A stretch of DNA of 64,000 nucleotides from an uncultured Gammaproteobacteria bacterium (GTDB lineage: Bacteria; Pseudomonadota; Gammaproteobacteria; Eutrophobiales; Eutrophobiaceae), in contig OY282354.1 in NCBI GenBank assembly GCA_958295485.1, positions 434,001 to 498,000 of the forward strand, read 5' to 3'. How positions within the stretch are numbered: position 1 is the stretch's first letter; the number at the start of each line of letters is the position of its first letter. Position numbers and translations under genes: made by a program. This document shows, in pieces, positions 28,624 through 36,990 of this stretch. Under the pieces are notes generated by a model, which was not told the DNA's origin, searched no databases, and saw nothing but the letters and a program-made list of their open reading frames with translations.

Positions 28624-29817
28624 TTAGTTCGGATGATAGATATTTTCTACCGGCAACGGGAGCAAGTCTTCTGCCTTTTTATCATCCGTCTCCAGCATTT
28701 TCGCGGCCAGCAGTTTGGCGAAATGCAGGCCCGTGGCCTCCTGCGGCAGGGCAAACATACCCCCGACATAGGCCGGGGAACGGCGCCCCCTCTGCGCTTT
28801 TTCACAGACATTAATATCCTGGCTATTCACCAGCTGCAGGAAGTCCGCATTGTTCTTGCGCAACTGTTTATGTTTACCCGCCATCGCCTCATCGCCGTAG
28901 AAAATAAACTCGATGCGTTCGTTAGTGGTATCCGGGGATTGAGGATCGACAATAATAACGAAGCAAAAATTCGCCACCGGACCGAAAATCAAATTGGGAT
29001 AGATATAAAAAACCTCATAGTAACTGGCTTCAGTTAAATCCGCGCGTTCAGGCAATCCGGCGTACTCGCTCTCTTCCAGGGCAGCGTAGGCGGTCCCGCC
29101 TTGTCCGATATAAGAGTGTCCGCCAAGAATCTGAAAGTGGTCACGCATCGGGTTAACCTTTTCCAGCTCAGGATGAACGCCGGGCACGTGATAGCTTTCT
29201 ACAAAATTTTCTACCACCAGTTTCCAGTTGGCGTTAAAACTCATTCGGACCGACAAATCCTTGTCGTATCGAATAGATTCCGGATCCAGTGCGCCTATTC
29301 TTTCCTGTATTGGCGCAATAAAGTCGGCAAAAGCAACTGCGTCGCCGGAAATATTGATAAATAACAGGCCGTACCAATGGGCGGATCGCACCTCCGACAG
29401 CGCCACCCTGTCCTTGTCAATGCCTTCGTAACTATGCACTCCTGCCCCCCCTACGTGCGGCATACGCACAGATTTGCCCTGTAGATCGAAGGCCCACGCG
29501 TGATAGGGGCAAACGATATTGCCACGGCAGTTTTCAGGTTTGTCAGTCAGCGTCGCGCCCCGGTGCGGACATACATTATGAAACACTCGCACCTCAGAGT
29601 TACGGTCACGCACTATTAACAAAGGGATGCCGGCGTATGTCAAGGGCTTGATGTCCCCATCTTCCGGTACATCATGGACCGCGCCGATGCAGAGCCAGGA
29701 TTTGTAGAACAGCTGCCTGGTTTCGGCATCGAAAACAGCGTCCGAAAGATAAGCTTCAGCGGGCAAACCCCGGGATTGCTCAAGTGAGGGCCGATATAAC
29801 TCTTTGACTGCTTCCAT
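28624..29817 (-). CDS. Rieske-type oxygenase alpha subunit (glycine betaine or related quaternary amine demethylase)
   Basis: 397 residues from ATG 29817, preceded by GAGAGAGG. The Rieske centre is seen as Cys83 and His85 (CPHRG) with Cys103 and His106 (CPYHAW). The mononuclear iron site is His210 and His215 in the segment NFVESYHVPGVHPEL, with Asp334 later; Glu207 occupies the bridging position. The family includes the betaine demethylase GbcA, the stachydrine demethylase and the carnitine oxygenase CntA. Being first in an operon with sarcosine oxidase and a DMGDH-like enzyme favours removal of an N-methyl group from betaine or a betaine-like compound. No electron-transfer reductase partner (GbcB type) is present in the window. 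Confidence 0.85.
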   Translation of the reverse strand: MEAVKELYRPSLEQSRGLPAEAYLSDAVFDAETRQLFYKSWLCIGAVHDVPEDGDIKPLTYAGIPLLIVRDRNSEVRVFHNVCPHRGATLTDKPENCRGNIVCPYHAWAFDLQGKSVRMPHVGGAGVHSYEGIDKDRVALSEVRSAHWYGLLFINISGDAVAFADFIAPIQERIGALDPESIRYDKDLSVRMSFNANWKLVVENFVESYHVPGVHPELEKVNPMRDHFQILGGHSYIGQGGTAYAALEESEYAGLPERADLTEASYYEVFYIYPNLIFGPVANFCFVIIVDPQSPDTTNERIEFIFYGDEAMAGKHKQLRKNNADFLQLVNSQDINVCEKAQRGRRSPAYVGGMFALPQEATGLHFAKLLAAKMLETDDKKAEDLLPLPVENIYHPN

Positions 29818-29820
29818 CAA

Positions 29821-30066
29821 TACCTCTCTCGTCGGTTAATTTTCCGGGCTACGATCCAACCGGCATCAGACCGCTACTGATTATCAGCGTCAGGCTGGCG
29901 AAGCCTCTTCGCCAATCGGAAATGAGCTTTACTATATAAAACTATAGCTTCCCATATGTAGGAAAACGGAATAGTTAGTTAGTAATTGAGCACTATTTAA
30001 TCTAAAGCCATCGTAAAGAAAGATTGGGCTTATATTACAACATCCGGCTGGAGGGTGGGGATAGTC
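29821..30066. other. Intergenic region upstream of the Rieske-sox operon
   Basis: About 250 bases between the Rieske gene and tRNA-Glu. It contains the inverted repeat TGGCGAAG / CTTCGCCA at 29896-29903 and 29907-29914, separated by three bases, about 85 bases upstream of the Rieske start. This could be an operator or a terminator. The rest is AT-rich and probably carries the operon promoter. No small gene was seen. Confidence 0.35.
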
Positions 30067-30142
30067 TGGCGCTCCCTAGGGGACTCGAACCCCTGTTTCC
30101 GGCGTGAGAGGCCAGCGTCCTGGGCCACTAGACGAAGGGAGC
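30067..30142 (-). tRNA. tRNA-Glu (anticodon CUC)
   Basis: Read on the minus strand, a 76-base tRNA starting GCTCCCTTCGTCTAGTGG and ending with encoded CCA. The acceptor stem GCTCCCT/AGGGAGC is perfect. The anticodon loop CTCTCAC in the stem CTGGC/GCCGG gives CUC. The usual gamma-proteobacterial tRNA-Glu is UUC; this isoacceptor reads only GAG. Confidence 0.9.
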
Positions 30143-30189
30143 GGTAGTTTCTTCGATAATACAAGAAGTTCTGATTGATTTCATTCATA

Positions 30190-31503
30190 ATGTGCAGACT
30201 GATGAGTGCGAAACACGATAACGTTGCTTACTTGCATCACGGGCCGAAAATCATAACCCGTGAAGAACATAACATTTCCCGGCGAAATATCAGCGACGGG
30301 GCGTTAAAAGTTTTGTACCGGCTTAAAAATGCCGGATTTGCGGGTTACCTGGTTGGGGGCAGTGTCCGGGACCTTTTGTTAGGGCGTGAACCCAAGGATT
30401 TCGATGTGGTCACTGACGCCACTCCCGAGCAAATAAGAGCGCTTTTCAGGAACAGCAGGTTGATTGGGCGCCGGTTTCGTCTTGCCCACATCCGTTACGG
30501 AAGTGAAATTATCGAGGTCTCTACTTTTCGCGCCCCCCACCATGTCGCCAATGGGGAGGGACACGTCATTGATGGTCAAATAATCCGGGACAACGTTTAC
30601 GGCGACATCGATGATGACGTTTGGCGGCGTGATTTTACCGTCAATGCGTTGTTCTATAACATTGAAGATTACACCGTGGTGGATTACGTCGATGGGCTGC
30701 GGGATATCAAGTCTGGTTACATCAGGTTAATCGGCGACCCGGAGCAACGGTTTATCGAAGATCCGGTTCGATTATTGCGGGCAGTGCGGTTTGCGGCCAA
30801 GTTGGGTTTCAAGATCAATCATGACGCCGAGAAATATATTCCTGAACTGGCCCCGCTATTGAGCGGGATAGCGCCGGCGCGTTTGTTTGAAGAATTCTTG
30901 AAGATGTTCCTCGGCGGTTGTGCATTGCAGACGTTTGAACGGTTGCGACATTACCGCCTGTTCGGTGAGTTGTTTCCGCAAACTGAAGAGGCGCTGTCAC
31001 GTCAACAAGGAGGGTTTCCCCATACTTTTATCGCTAACGCGCTAAGAAATACAGACATTCGGCTGGCTGAAGACCAGCCGGTCACCCCGGGTTTTCTTCT
31101 CGCTGCCTTATTGTGGTCGCCCATGGACAAGTTGGCCCAAGGCTATATTGCGAAAGGCCAAAATGAACCGGAGGCGATCATGCTTGCCGGCGACGTCGTG
31201 ATATCCAGGCAAACCCGGAGTACGTCCATGCCGCATCGATTGACGAGGCTGGCGCGGGATATTTGGCAGTTGCAACCCCGGCTTACCCGACGTTCTAATC
31301 GGCGTCCCCATAGATTGGCAAGTCACCCTCGCTTCAGGGCGGCTTATGATTTTTTGCTCTTGCGAGCTGAATCGGGGGAAGACGTTGCGGACACAGCAGA
31401 TTGGTGGACAAAATTTCAACAGGATAACCCGGTTGAAAGGAGTCATTCTAAAGACCGCGAGGATAGTCGCCGGAGACGACCTGGAGGCCGTCGCTCAAGA
31501 TAA
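30190..31503 (+). CDS. pcnB: Poly(A) polymerase I
   Basis: About 437 residues. The nucleotidyltransferase core is clear: YLVGGSVRDLLLGREPKDFD with the catalytic aspartates, then the PcnB-specific SRLIGRRFRLAHIRYG and the RNA-binding motif EDPVRLLRAVRFAAKLG. The C-terminus is basic (SRRRRPGGRRSR), as in E. coli PcnB. The enzyme adds A tails to RNA 3' ends and promotes decay. Start choice is uncertain between ATG 30190 and ATG 30202. It is followed after 11 bases by folK, the usual order. Confidence 0.92.
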   Translation: MCRLMSAKHDNVAYLHHGPKIITREEHNISRRNISDGALKVLYRLKNAGFAGYLVGGSVRDLLLGREPKDFDVVTDATPEQIRALFRNSRLIGRRFRLAHIRYGSEIIEVSTFRAPHHVANGEGHVIDGQIIRDNVYGDIDDDVWRRDFTVNALFYNIEDYTVVDYVDGLRDIKSGYIRLIGDPEQRFIEDPVRLLRAVRFAAKLGFKINHDAEKYIPELAPLLSGIAPARLFEEFLKMFLGGCALQTFERLRHYRLFGELFPQTEEALSRQQGGFPHTFIANALRNTDIRLAEDQPVTPGFLLAALLWSPMDKLAQGYIAKGQNEPEAIMLAGDVVISRQTRSTSMPHRLTRLARDIWQLQPRLTRRSNRRPHRLASHPRFRAAYDFLLLRAESGEDVADTADWWTKFQQDNPVERSHSKDREDSRRRRPGGRRSR

Positions 31504-31514
31504 AGCGTAATCAG

Positions 31515-32006
31515 ATGCCGAAGAGTTATATCGGGCTGGGCAGTAACCTTGATAACCCGGAATTACAATTAAAAAGCGCCCTGGCGGCGTTAAACGATAT
31601 TCCGGAGACCTCCCTGGTACAATATTCCTCGCTCTACAGGAGCAGGCCGCTTGGTCCGGACAATCAACCTGATTTCATTAATGCAGTCGCATTGTTGACT
31701 TCTGGTCTAACAGCAATGGAACTTTTAGGCCGGCTGCATGAGATTGAGGACAGGCAGGGACGCGTTCGAACCGGCCAAAGATGGGGGCCGCGTACTTTGG
31801 ATCTTGATATATTACTGTATGGAGATGAAGTCATCGATGAAGACGGATTAATAGTGCCTCACCCCGGGATCAGGCATCGAAACTTTGTTTTAATGCCGTT
31901 GCTTGAACTTGACCCGAAGATTGAAATTCCGGGACTTGGCAAGGGGGAGGAATTACTGGGTAGCGCGGGCACTGAAGGAATAACGAAGATAAAAACCGGT
32001 GAGTAA
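31515..32006 (+). CDS. folK: 2-amino-4-hydroxy-6-hydroxymethyldihydropteridine pyrophosphokinase
   Basis: 163 residues, typical HPPK size. YIGLGSNLDNPELQLKSALA at the N-terminus and the signature WGPRTLDLDILLYGDE are present, with HPGIRHRNFVLMPLLEL after. It transfers pyrophosphate from ATP to the pterin precursor in folate synthesis. The 3' end overlaps by eight bases the GTG start of the dead deoxynucleoside kinase gene. Confidence 0.93.
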   Translation: MPKSYIGLGSNLDNPELQLKSALAALNDIPETSLVQYSSLYRSRPLGPDNQPDFINAVALLTSGLTAMELLGRLHEIEDRQGRVRTGQRWGPRTLDLDILLYGDEVIDEDGLIVPHPGIRHRNFVLMPLLELDPKIEIPGLGKGEELLGSAGTEGITKIKTGE

Positions 32007-32228
32007 AAAAGCGCCCGAATATATTGTCGCAGAAGGCCCGGTTGGCGCTGGCGAGACGACATTGAATTTTTCCATGATTATAATGCTTCGCCGCTTCTTG
32101 TCATAAACGTAGCGGAGTTGGACTTTACCAGTGATATTGGTGACTATGGTGTTTTGCCGGATTATCTCAGCGATCTCGGTCCGGGCCGGCATTACTTCAA
32201 TCCCCGGAAACTATGGACTCCCGACAAC
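31999..32228 (+). pseudogene. Deoxynucleoside kinase remnant with internal deletion and frameshift
   Basis: From GTG 31999 the frame reads VSKKAPEYIVAEGPVGAGET, recognisable as the N-terminal P-loop of the bacterial deoxynucleoside kinases found between folK and panB. The P-loop lysine is replaced by glutamate (GAGETT). After about 22 codons the sequence jumps to the kinase C-terminus in another frame (HDYNASPLLVINVAELDF, then GRHYFNPR). About 140 codons are missing. The C-terminal piece is in frame with panB, which creates a misleadingly long panB frame starting at 32118. Confidence 0.8.
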
Positions 32229-33026
32229 ATGAACGAGAAGGTCACGATTGACTACCTGCAGGGACTGAAGCAAGCCGGTGAGAAGATCGCCGCTTTAACT
32301 GCGTATGATGCGAGTTTCGCAAGAATCATGGATGAGGCTGGGGTTGAGATCATACTCGTCGGCGATTCGCTGGGGATGGTCTTGCATGGCGCTGAAGATA
32401 CGCTGAGTGTTTCCATGCAGGACATGATTTATCACTGCAAGATGGTCAGCCGGGTGTCCCGGCAAGCGCTGGTAGTCGTCGATATGCCATATCGAAGCTA
32501 CGAGACCGGTTCCGAGGCCTGCGACAATGCCCTCGAGCTAATGGAAATGGGCGGCGCCGAGGTCGTCAAATTGGAAGGCGGCGCAGACAAGGCAAAAATC
32601 GTTGAGGATTTAGTCAGCCGGGGTATCCCGGTTTGCGGTCATATCGGCTTGCAACCACAATCCGTAAGAAAGTACGGAGGTTACAAGGTTCAGGGTAGAA
32701 ATGAAGAACAGGCTGAACTCATCCTGGCCGATGCAAAAGCGCTGCAAGCCGCCGGCGCTTGCATGATGGTGCTGGAATGTATTCCGGTGGCGCTGGCTGA
32801 ACGCATCACCAATGAAGTAAGCGTTCCTACCATCGGGATAGGCGCCGGGGCAGGCTGTGACGGGCAGGTATTGGTGATATATGACGTGTTGGGACTGTCT
32901 CCGCACTCACCTTATATGGCTAAAAACTTTCTGAACGAGACCGGGAGTATTCGATCAGCCGTAAAGGAATACATACATGCAGTAAAAACCGGAACGTTCC
33001 CGGGCCTGGAACACTCATTTATATAA
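32229..33026 (+). CDS. panB: 3-methyl-2-oxobutanoate hydroxymethyltransferase
   Basis: 265 residues from ATG 32229 (MNEKVTIDYLQGLKQAGEK), the normal PanB length. The 37 in-frame codons upstream belong to the dead kinase and were excluded. Family blocks include ALTAYDASFARIMDEAG, ILVGDSLGMVLHG and VVDMPYRSYETG. The enzyme transfers a hydroxymethyl group from methylene-THF to ketoisovalerate, the first step of pantothenate synthesis. panC follows. Confidence 0.93.
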   Translation: MNEKVTIDYLQGLKQAGEKIAALTAYDASFARIMDEAGVEIILVGDSLGMVLHGAEDTLSVSMQDMIYHCKMVSRVSRQALVVVDMPYRSYETGSEACDNALELMEMGGAEVVKLEGGADKAKIVEDLVSRGIPVCGHIGLQPQSVRKYGGYKVQGRNEEQAELILADAKALQAAGACMMVLECIPVALAERITNEVSVPTIGIGAGAGCDGQVLVIYDVLGLSPHSPYMAKNFLNETGSIRSAVKEYIHAVKTGTFPGLEHSFI

Positions 33027-33097
33027 CATTGGCGGAATTGCAAAACCATCAAACCATGAGCGAAGTCATTATTGAACCCTTAGGCAGGGCGCCGCTC

Positions 33098-34024
33098 ATG
33101 GAAACCGCGTCAAATTTAAGTGGACTGCGTTTCACAATCAATGAATGGAAAAGAGCGGGACATTCCATTGCCCTTGTTCCAACTATGGGAAACCTGCATG
33201 ACGGACATATATCATTACTCAATCGCGCGCGTGATATTGCCGACCGAACCGTGCTGAGTATTTTTGTCAACCCCATACAATTCGGCAGGGGTGAGGATTA
33301 CGATAAATACCCCAGCACACTTGCCGAAGATAAAAATAAATTGGAAAAATATGGACTGGATTTATTATTTACCCCCGATTTGAAGCAGTTATATCCAGGC
33401 GGCACAGCTATCGACACCAGGATTAATGTGCCTGGGTTATCCGATATGCTCTGCGGGAAGTCGAGACCTGAGCATTTTTCCGGGGTTGCGACTGTTGTTT
33501 CAAAACTCCTTATCAACGTTCAACCTGACGCAGCATTGTTTGGCGAGAAGGATTACCAACAATTATTAGTCATAAAACGGATGGTTCACGATTTATGTAT
33601 GCCGGTTGAGGTTATTGGCATGCCTGTTGTTCGTGAACCTGACGGATTGGCAATCAGTTCCCGCAATGCCTACCTGACAAAAGAAGAGCGGAAAAAAGCG
33701 CCGGCGATTTTTAAAATTTTAAAAACGGCTGCCGATCAATTACGTTACAGAAAAAAACGAATGGATGAAATTGAAAAAGAAGCGGTAACGAAACTTGAAG
33801 AAACCGGATTCAGGCCGGAATACGTCAGTATCAGGCGTACGGAAGATCTCCGGGGGCCCTCGGCGGATGATACGCAATTATCGATTTTACTCGCGGCCTG
33901 GCTGGGTTCGGCAAGATTGATTGATAACGTCAAAGTCCGGTTAAGCGCCAGCGCCGCAGAAAAAATAATTTCCCCCCTTCCATCAAGAGGAGAGGGTAAA
34001 AGAGTCATTCCCTCCCCCACTTGA
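33098..34024 (+). CDS. panC: Pantothenate synthetase
   Basis: 308 residues from ATG 33098. This start puts 34 residues up to the His of VPTMGNLH, exactly as in E. coli PanC; ATG 33056 and TTG 33029 are upstream alternatives. The second conserved HGH-type motif region (KSRPEHFSGVATVV) and FGEKDYQQLLVIKRM are present. It joins pantoate and beta-alanine using ATP. The protein runs about 25 residues beyond the usual end because the stop lies inside a C/G-rich repeat (33971-34043). Confidence 0.9.
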   Translation: METASNLSGLRFTINEWKRAGHSIALVPTMGNLHDGHISLLNRARDIADRTVLSIFVNPIQFGRGEDYDKYPSTLAEDKNKLEKYGLDLLFTPDLKQLYPGGTAIDTRINVPGLSDMLCGKSRPEHFSGVATVVSKLLINVQPDAALFGEKDYQQLLVIKRMVHDLCMPVEVIGMPVVREPDGLAISSRNAYLTKEERKKAPAIFKILKTAADQLRYRKKRMDEIEKEAVTKLEETGFRPEYVSIRRTEDLRGPSADDTQLSILLAAWLGSARLIDNVKVRLSASAAEKIISPLPSRGEGKRVIPSPT

Positions 34025-34043
34025 GGGGGGTCAGGGCAGGGGG
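33971..34043. repeat. C/G-rich palindromic repeat spanning the panC 3' end
   Basis: The stretch contains CCCCCCTTCCATCAAGAGG, AGAGGG, CCCTCCCCCACTTGAGGGGG and AGGGCAGGGGGC. CCCCCaCTTGaGGGGG is nearly palindromic and pairs alternatively with the upstream C-tract. Elements of this look are dispersed in many proteobacterial genomes. Here it supplies the last codons and the stop of panC. Confidence 0.5.
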
Positions 34044-34057
34044 CAACAGAAATTTTT

Positions 34058-35149
34058 ATGAATCTTACCGTCCGGGTGATTGTCGTACTGATATTTATTA
34101 CGGCAAGCCTCGCCAGTATCCAGGCAAAGGCAGATGGGACAGGTCCCTCCCTGCATAATGCCGCCGGCCACGCCCCCATCGGCGTCATGGGTGACCACAT
34201 GCACGCCAAGGGCGAATGGATGTTGAGTTATCGTTTCATGCACATGGATATGGAAGGCAACCGCATGGGCGTCGATGCAGTCGATGCAGACACGATTGTT
34301 ACCAGCATACCGAACCGTTTTTCTGGCAGACCCATACAACCTCCTACCTTGCGTATCGTGCCTTCCGTGATGAGTATGGACATGCACATGTTCGGCGCCA
34401 TGTACGCGCCCGTGCAATGGTTGACGCTGATGGCCATGGGCATGTACGTCGAAAAGGAAATGGATCACATTACCTACATGGGCGGCAAGGGCGTCACCCA
34501 ACGGGGCAGCTTCAAGGTGAAGACCGATGGCATCGGTGATGCCAGGATCTCCGGGTTGATTGGAATCCACGACGACGGCATTCATCGCTGCCATATCAAC
34601 GCCGGGGTCAGTTTACCGACCGGGGCCAACGAAAAAAAGCGCCGGATACTGACACCTTCGGGAACACAGCCAACTGTGCGCGTGCCTTATGCCATGCAGA
34701 TTGGTTCCGGGACCTACGACCTGATGCCCGGCATTACCTGTAATGGCCGCCTGCATCAATGGTATTGGGGTGGCCAATATATCGGCACGTTTCGGCTCGA
34801 CGATGACAACGGCTATTCCCTGGGTGACAAGCACAGGTTCAGTACCTGGTTGAACTACCAATGGCGGCCTTTCATCAGTACGTTATTAAGACTGCAATAT
34901 GATTCACTGGCTGGTATCGACGGCATTGACCCGATGATCGCAGGTCCGGTGCAGACCGCCGACCCTGACAACTACGGCGGCGACACGCTGAACCTGAGCC
35001 TCGGCGTCAACCTGGTCGGGCAATCCGGTGGACTTGCCGGCCATCGACTGGCCATTGAAGCGAGCTTGCCGTTGCGCCGCGATTTGAACGGCGTGCAGAT
35101 GGAAACCGACTGGACCATTACCGCCGGCTGGCAATACGCATTCGAGTAA
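34058..35149 (+). CDS. Met/His-rich putative outer-membrane protein
   Basis: 363 residues with a signal peptide (1 to about 25, ending IQAKA). The mature start is rich in Met and His: IGVMGDHMHAKGEWMLSYRF, MHMDMEGNRMG, MSMDMHMFGAMY. The rest alternates as expected for a beta-barrel, and the protein ends with Phe-Glu. Similar proteins are annotated only as transporters and often occur near metal genes. The Met/His clusters suggest copper or another soft metal (inference). Not an enzyme family I recognise. Confidence 0.6.
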   Translation: MNLTVRVIVVLIFITASLASIQAKADGTGPSLHNAAGHAPIGVMGDHMHAKGEWMLSYRFMHMDMEGNRMGVDAVDADTIVTSIPNRFSGRPIQPPTLRIVPSVMSMDMHMFGAMYAPVQWLTLMAMGMYVEKEMDHITYMGGKGVTQRGSFKVKTDGIGDARISGLIGIHDDGIHRCHINAGVSLPTGANEKKRRILTPSGTQPTVRVPYAMQIGSGTYDLMPGITCNGRLHQWYWGGQYIGTFRLDDDNGYSLGDKHRFSTWLNYQWRPFISTLLRLQYDSLAGIDGIDPMIAGPVQTADPDNYGGDTLNLSLGVNLVGQSGGLAGHRLAIEASLPLRRDLNGVQMETDWTITAGWQYAFE

Positions 35150-35151
35150 TT

Positions 35152-35197
35152 AATGGGATTACAGTTATGAATATCGATGATAGCATACCCGCAAAAC
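35152..35197. repeat. Direct repeat, left copy (duplicated 5' end of the methyltransferase gene)
   Basis: This stretch matches 39942-39987 with six differences in about 45 bases, all of them transitions. It includes the sequence ATGAATATCGATGATAGCAT, which equals the start of the methyltransferase gene at 39957. Here the frame runs only 24 codons to a TGA. The copy marks the left border of the FecI/FecR/receptor cassette. Confidence 0.8.
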
Positions 35198-35213
35198 ACT
35201 ATTTACCCGTAAT

Positions 35214-35825
35214 ATGCGGCAAGGCAGACAGAATAAAGTGAAAGAATCCAAACCGAATAGCAGCCATATCAATGTCGGGCGCTTCGATCAGCGTATCCCG
35301 GGGGTGGATTCGGGTGATTTCAAACGACTTTTTCAATTATATTGGCCAGCTCTTTGCGATTATCTTCGCTCAAGATACGGGGAAGGCACTTTTGATCCCG
35401 AGGATGTCGCACAGGCGGCTTTCACCAAGCTGGCTGAGGTCAAGGACTCCGAGAAAATTAAAAATCCGCAGGCGTTTCTTTTTTCCGTCGCCCGGAACAT
35501 CGCCATTGATGAATTTCGCAAGGCAAAGATACGCCTGGCCCATGAACAGGACGCGTCACAATCGACCGGCAAGGAAATTGTTGACGGTTTTTCTCCTGAA
35601 AACGTCTTATTAGAAAGAGAGAAGCTGGAATTGATGAGCGCAGTCATTGAGAAATTATCGAAGATGCAACGCACCATTTTGTTATTACATCGCCTGGATA
35701 AACTTACCTATTCACAGATCGCCAGTAAATATGGGTTATCAGAAACCACGGTCCGACGGCACGTTGCCGGCGCCGTTGAGAAAATTCACAAGGGCATGAA
35801 ACAAGCGAATGTATCAAAACGTTAG
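35214..35825 (+). CDS. RNA polymerase ECF sigma factor (FecI type)
   Basis: 203 residues. Region 2 is seen in FKRLFQLYWPALCDYLRSRY, DPEDVAQAAFTKL and PQAFLFSVARNIAIDEFRKA. Region 4 is seen in LSKMQRTILLLHRLDKLTYS and YGLSETTVRRHV. This is the FecI group, which is activated through an inner-membrane FecR and an outer-membrane receptor. FecR follows after 31 bases and a receptor with a signalling domain follows that. Confidence 0.9.
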   Translation: MRQGRQNKVKESKPNSSHINVGRFDQRIPGVDSGDFKRLFQLYWPALCDYLRSRYGEGTFDPEDVAQAAFTKLAEVKDSEKIKNPQAFLFSVARNIAIDEFRKAKIRLAHEQDASQSTGKEIVDGFSPENVLLEREKLELMSAVIEKLSKMQRTILLLHRLDKLTYSQIASKYGLSETTVRRHVAGAVEKIHKGMKQANVSKR

Positions 35826-35856
35826 ACGGCGGCAGGATAAATTCGGGGAATAAATT

Positions 35857-36897
35857 TTGGCCGGCAACGACAAGAGCATCAAGGGAATTGAGAAACAGGC
35901 ATACGAATGGCTGTCGATCATGCATTCCGATTGTAAAACCCCCGGGGAAGTAAAGCAGTTTCAGTCATGGCTGGAAGCCGACGCGCTGCATAAGGTGGTT
36001 TATGATGAAATATATTCACTTTGGTCAGAATTACCCGGATTACAAGGGGTGATTGATCCTGAAAGTTACCAGGACCTGGGCGCGCGGGGCTTTTGGCAAA
36101 AGATCATACCCTTTGAACCGGGTCGACCGGCCCTGGCCGGAATTGTCGGTTGCCTCGTCCTGCTTGGCGTAACGCTCGGTATATTCATGACGCGCCCATT
36201 GACATTGGTGGTCGACTCCAAAGATTACGCCACCCAGACTGCTGAAATCAAAGAGGTGAAATTACCTGATTCTTCAGTGGTAACCCTGGGCGCGCTGTCC
36301 GCAATAGAAGTGGAATACAGTGAAACGGCAAGACGCGTGGAGCTCATGTCCGGCGAGGCATTCTTCTCGGTGAAGCAGGACCTTGCAAGGCCTTTTATCG
36401 TCACCGCCGCCGATACCGAGATTCAGGTTCTCGGCACGAAGTTCGACGTGCGTCGGTCCCGCGCCGGCGTGCGTGTTTCGGTGCTTGAAGGCAGCGTGGA
36501 AGTGATACAAACCCGTGAAGCAGACAGGGACGGCGTAAAAATACCCGTTAGAACGAAACAAGTCCTCATGGTGCAAGAAAGAATACGCACCGAACCTGAT
36601 GGAAGATTTTCTGAAATTCAGCCCATCCGACATTCTCACCCGGGTGTCTGGCGGGAGGGGCGTTTGATTTATGAAAATGCGAAACTGGCAGAAGTCATAT
36701 CCGACATGGATAGATATTATAACGGCAATATCATTATCGATACCGAAGACTTGAGAGAGCTTCTCGTATCCGCCGCTTTCAGGGCCGACCAGATCCAGGA
36801 AATGCTGGATACCTTGTCGATAGCGCTTCCGGTCTCTGCCAGGAAGCTCTCAAACGGTGACGTAATCATACAACGCAGGGATAAGCCTCGCGGCTGA
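35857..36897 (+). CDS. FecR-type anti-sigma factor
   Basis: 346 residues from a TTG start at 35857, preceded by GGGGAA. The N-terminal cytoplasmic part (EKQAYEWLSIMHS, WLEADALHKVVYDEIYSLW) is the DUF4880-like sigma-binding region. One membrane helix spans about 91-112. The periplasmic FecR domain is about 133-215 (VKLPDSSVVTLGALSAIEVE, LEGSVEV), and a C-terminal STN-interacting part follows (RLIYENAKLAEVISDMDRYY). It relays the signal from the receptor at 36991 to the sigma factor at 35214. Confidence 0.88.
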   Translation: MAGNDKSIKGIEKQAYEWLSIMHSDCKTPGEVKQFQSWLEADALHKVVYDEIYSLWSELPGLQGVIDPESYQDLGARGFWQKIIPFEPGRPALAGIVGCLVLLGVTLGIFMTRPLTLVVDSKDYATQTAEIKEVKLPDSSVVTLGALSAIEVEYSETARRVELMSGEAFFSVKQDLARPFIVTAADTEIQVLGTKFDVRRSRAGVRVSVLEGSVEVIQTREADRDGVKIPVRTKQVLMVQERIRTEPDGRFSEIQPIRHSHPGVWREGRLIYENAKLAEVISDMDRYYNGNIIIDTEDLRELLVSAAFRADQIQEMLDTLSIALPVSARKLSNGDVIIQRRDKPRG

Positions 36898-36990
36898 TAT
36901 TGTCGCTGTTTTTCCGTCTGGAAAACAGGCATGGGGAAAAATAATTTGGCGATAATCCTTCCCTCAAACGTCTTATAAACGAAAGTTAAA

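Noticed and set aside
32118..32228. N-terminal extension of PanB
   Set aside because: The extra 37 codons match the end of a deoxynucleoside kinase, not PanB, and ATG 32229 gives the normal PanB length.
34031..34594. A His-rich minus frame opposite the outer-membrane protein
   Set aside because: It is the antisense of ATG/CAC-rich codons for Met and His; no start site and no family.
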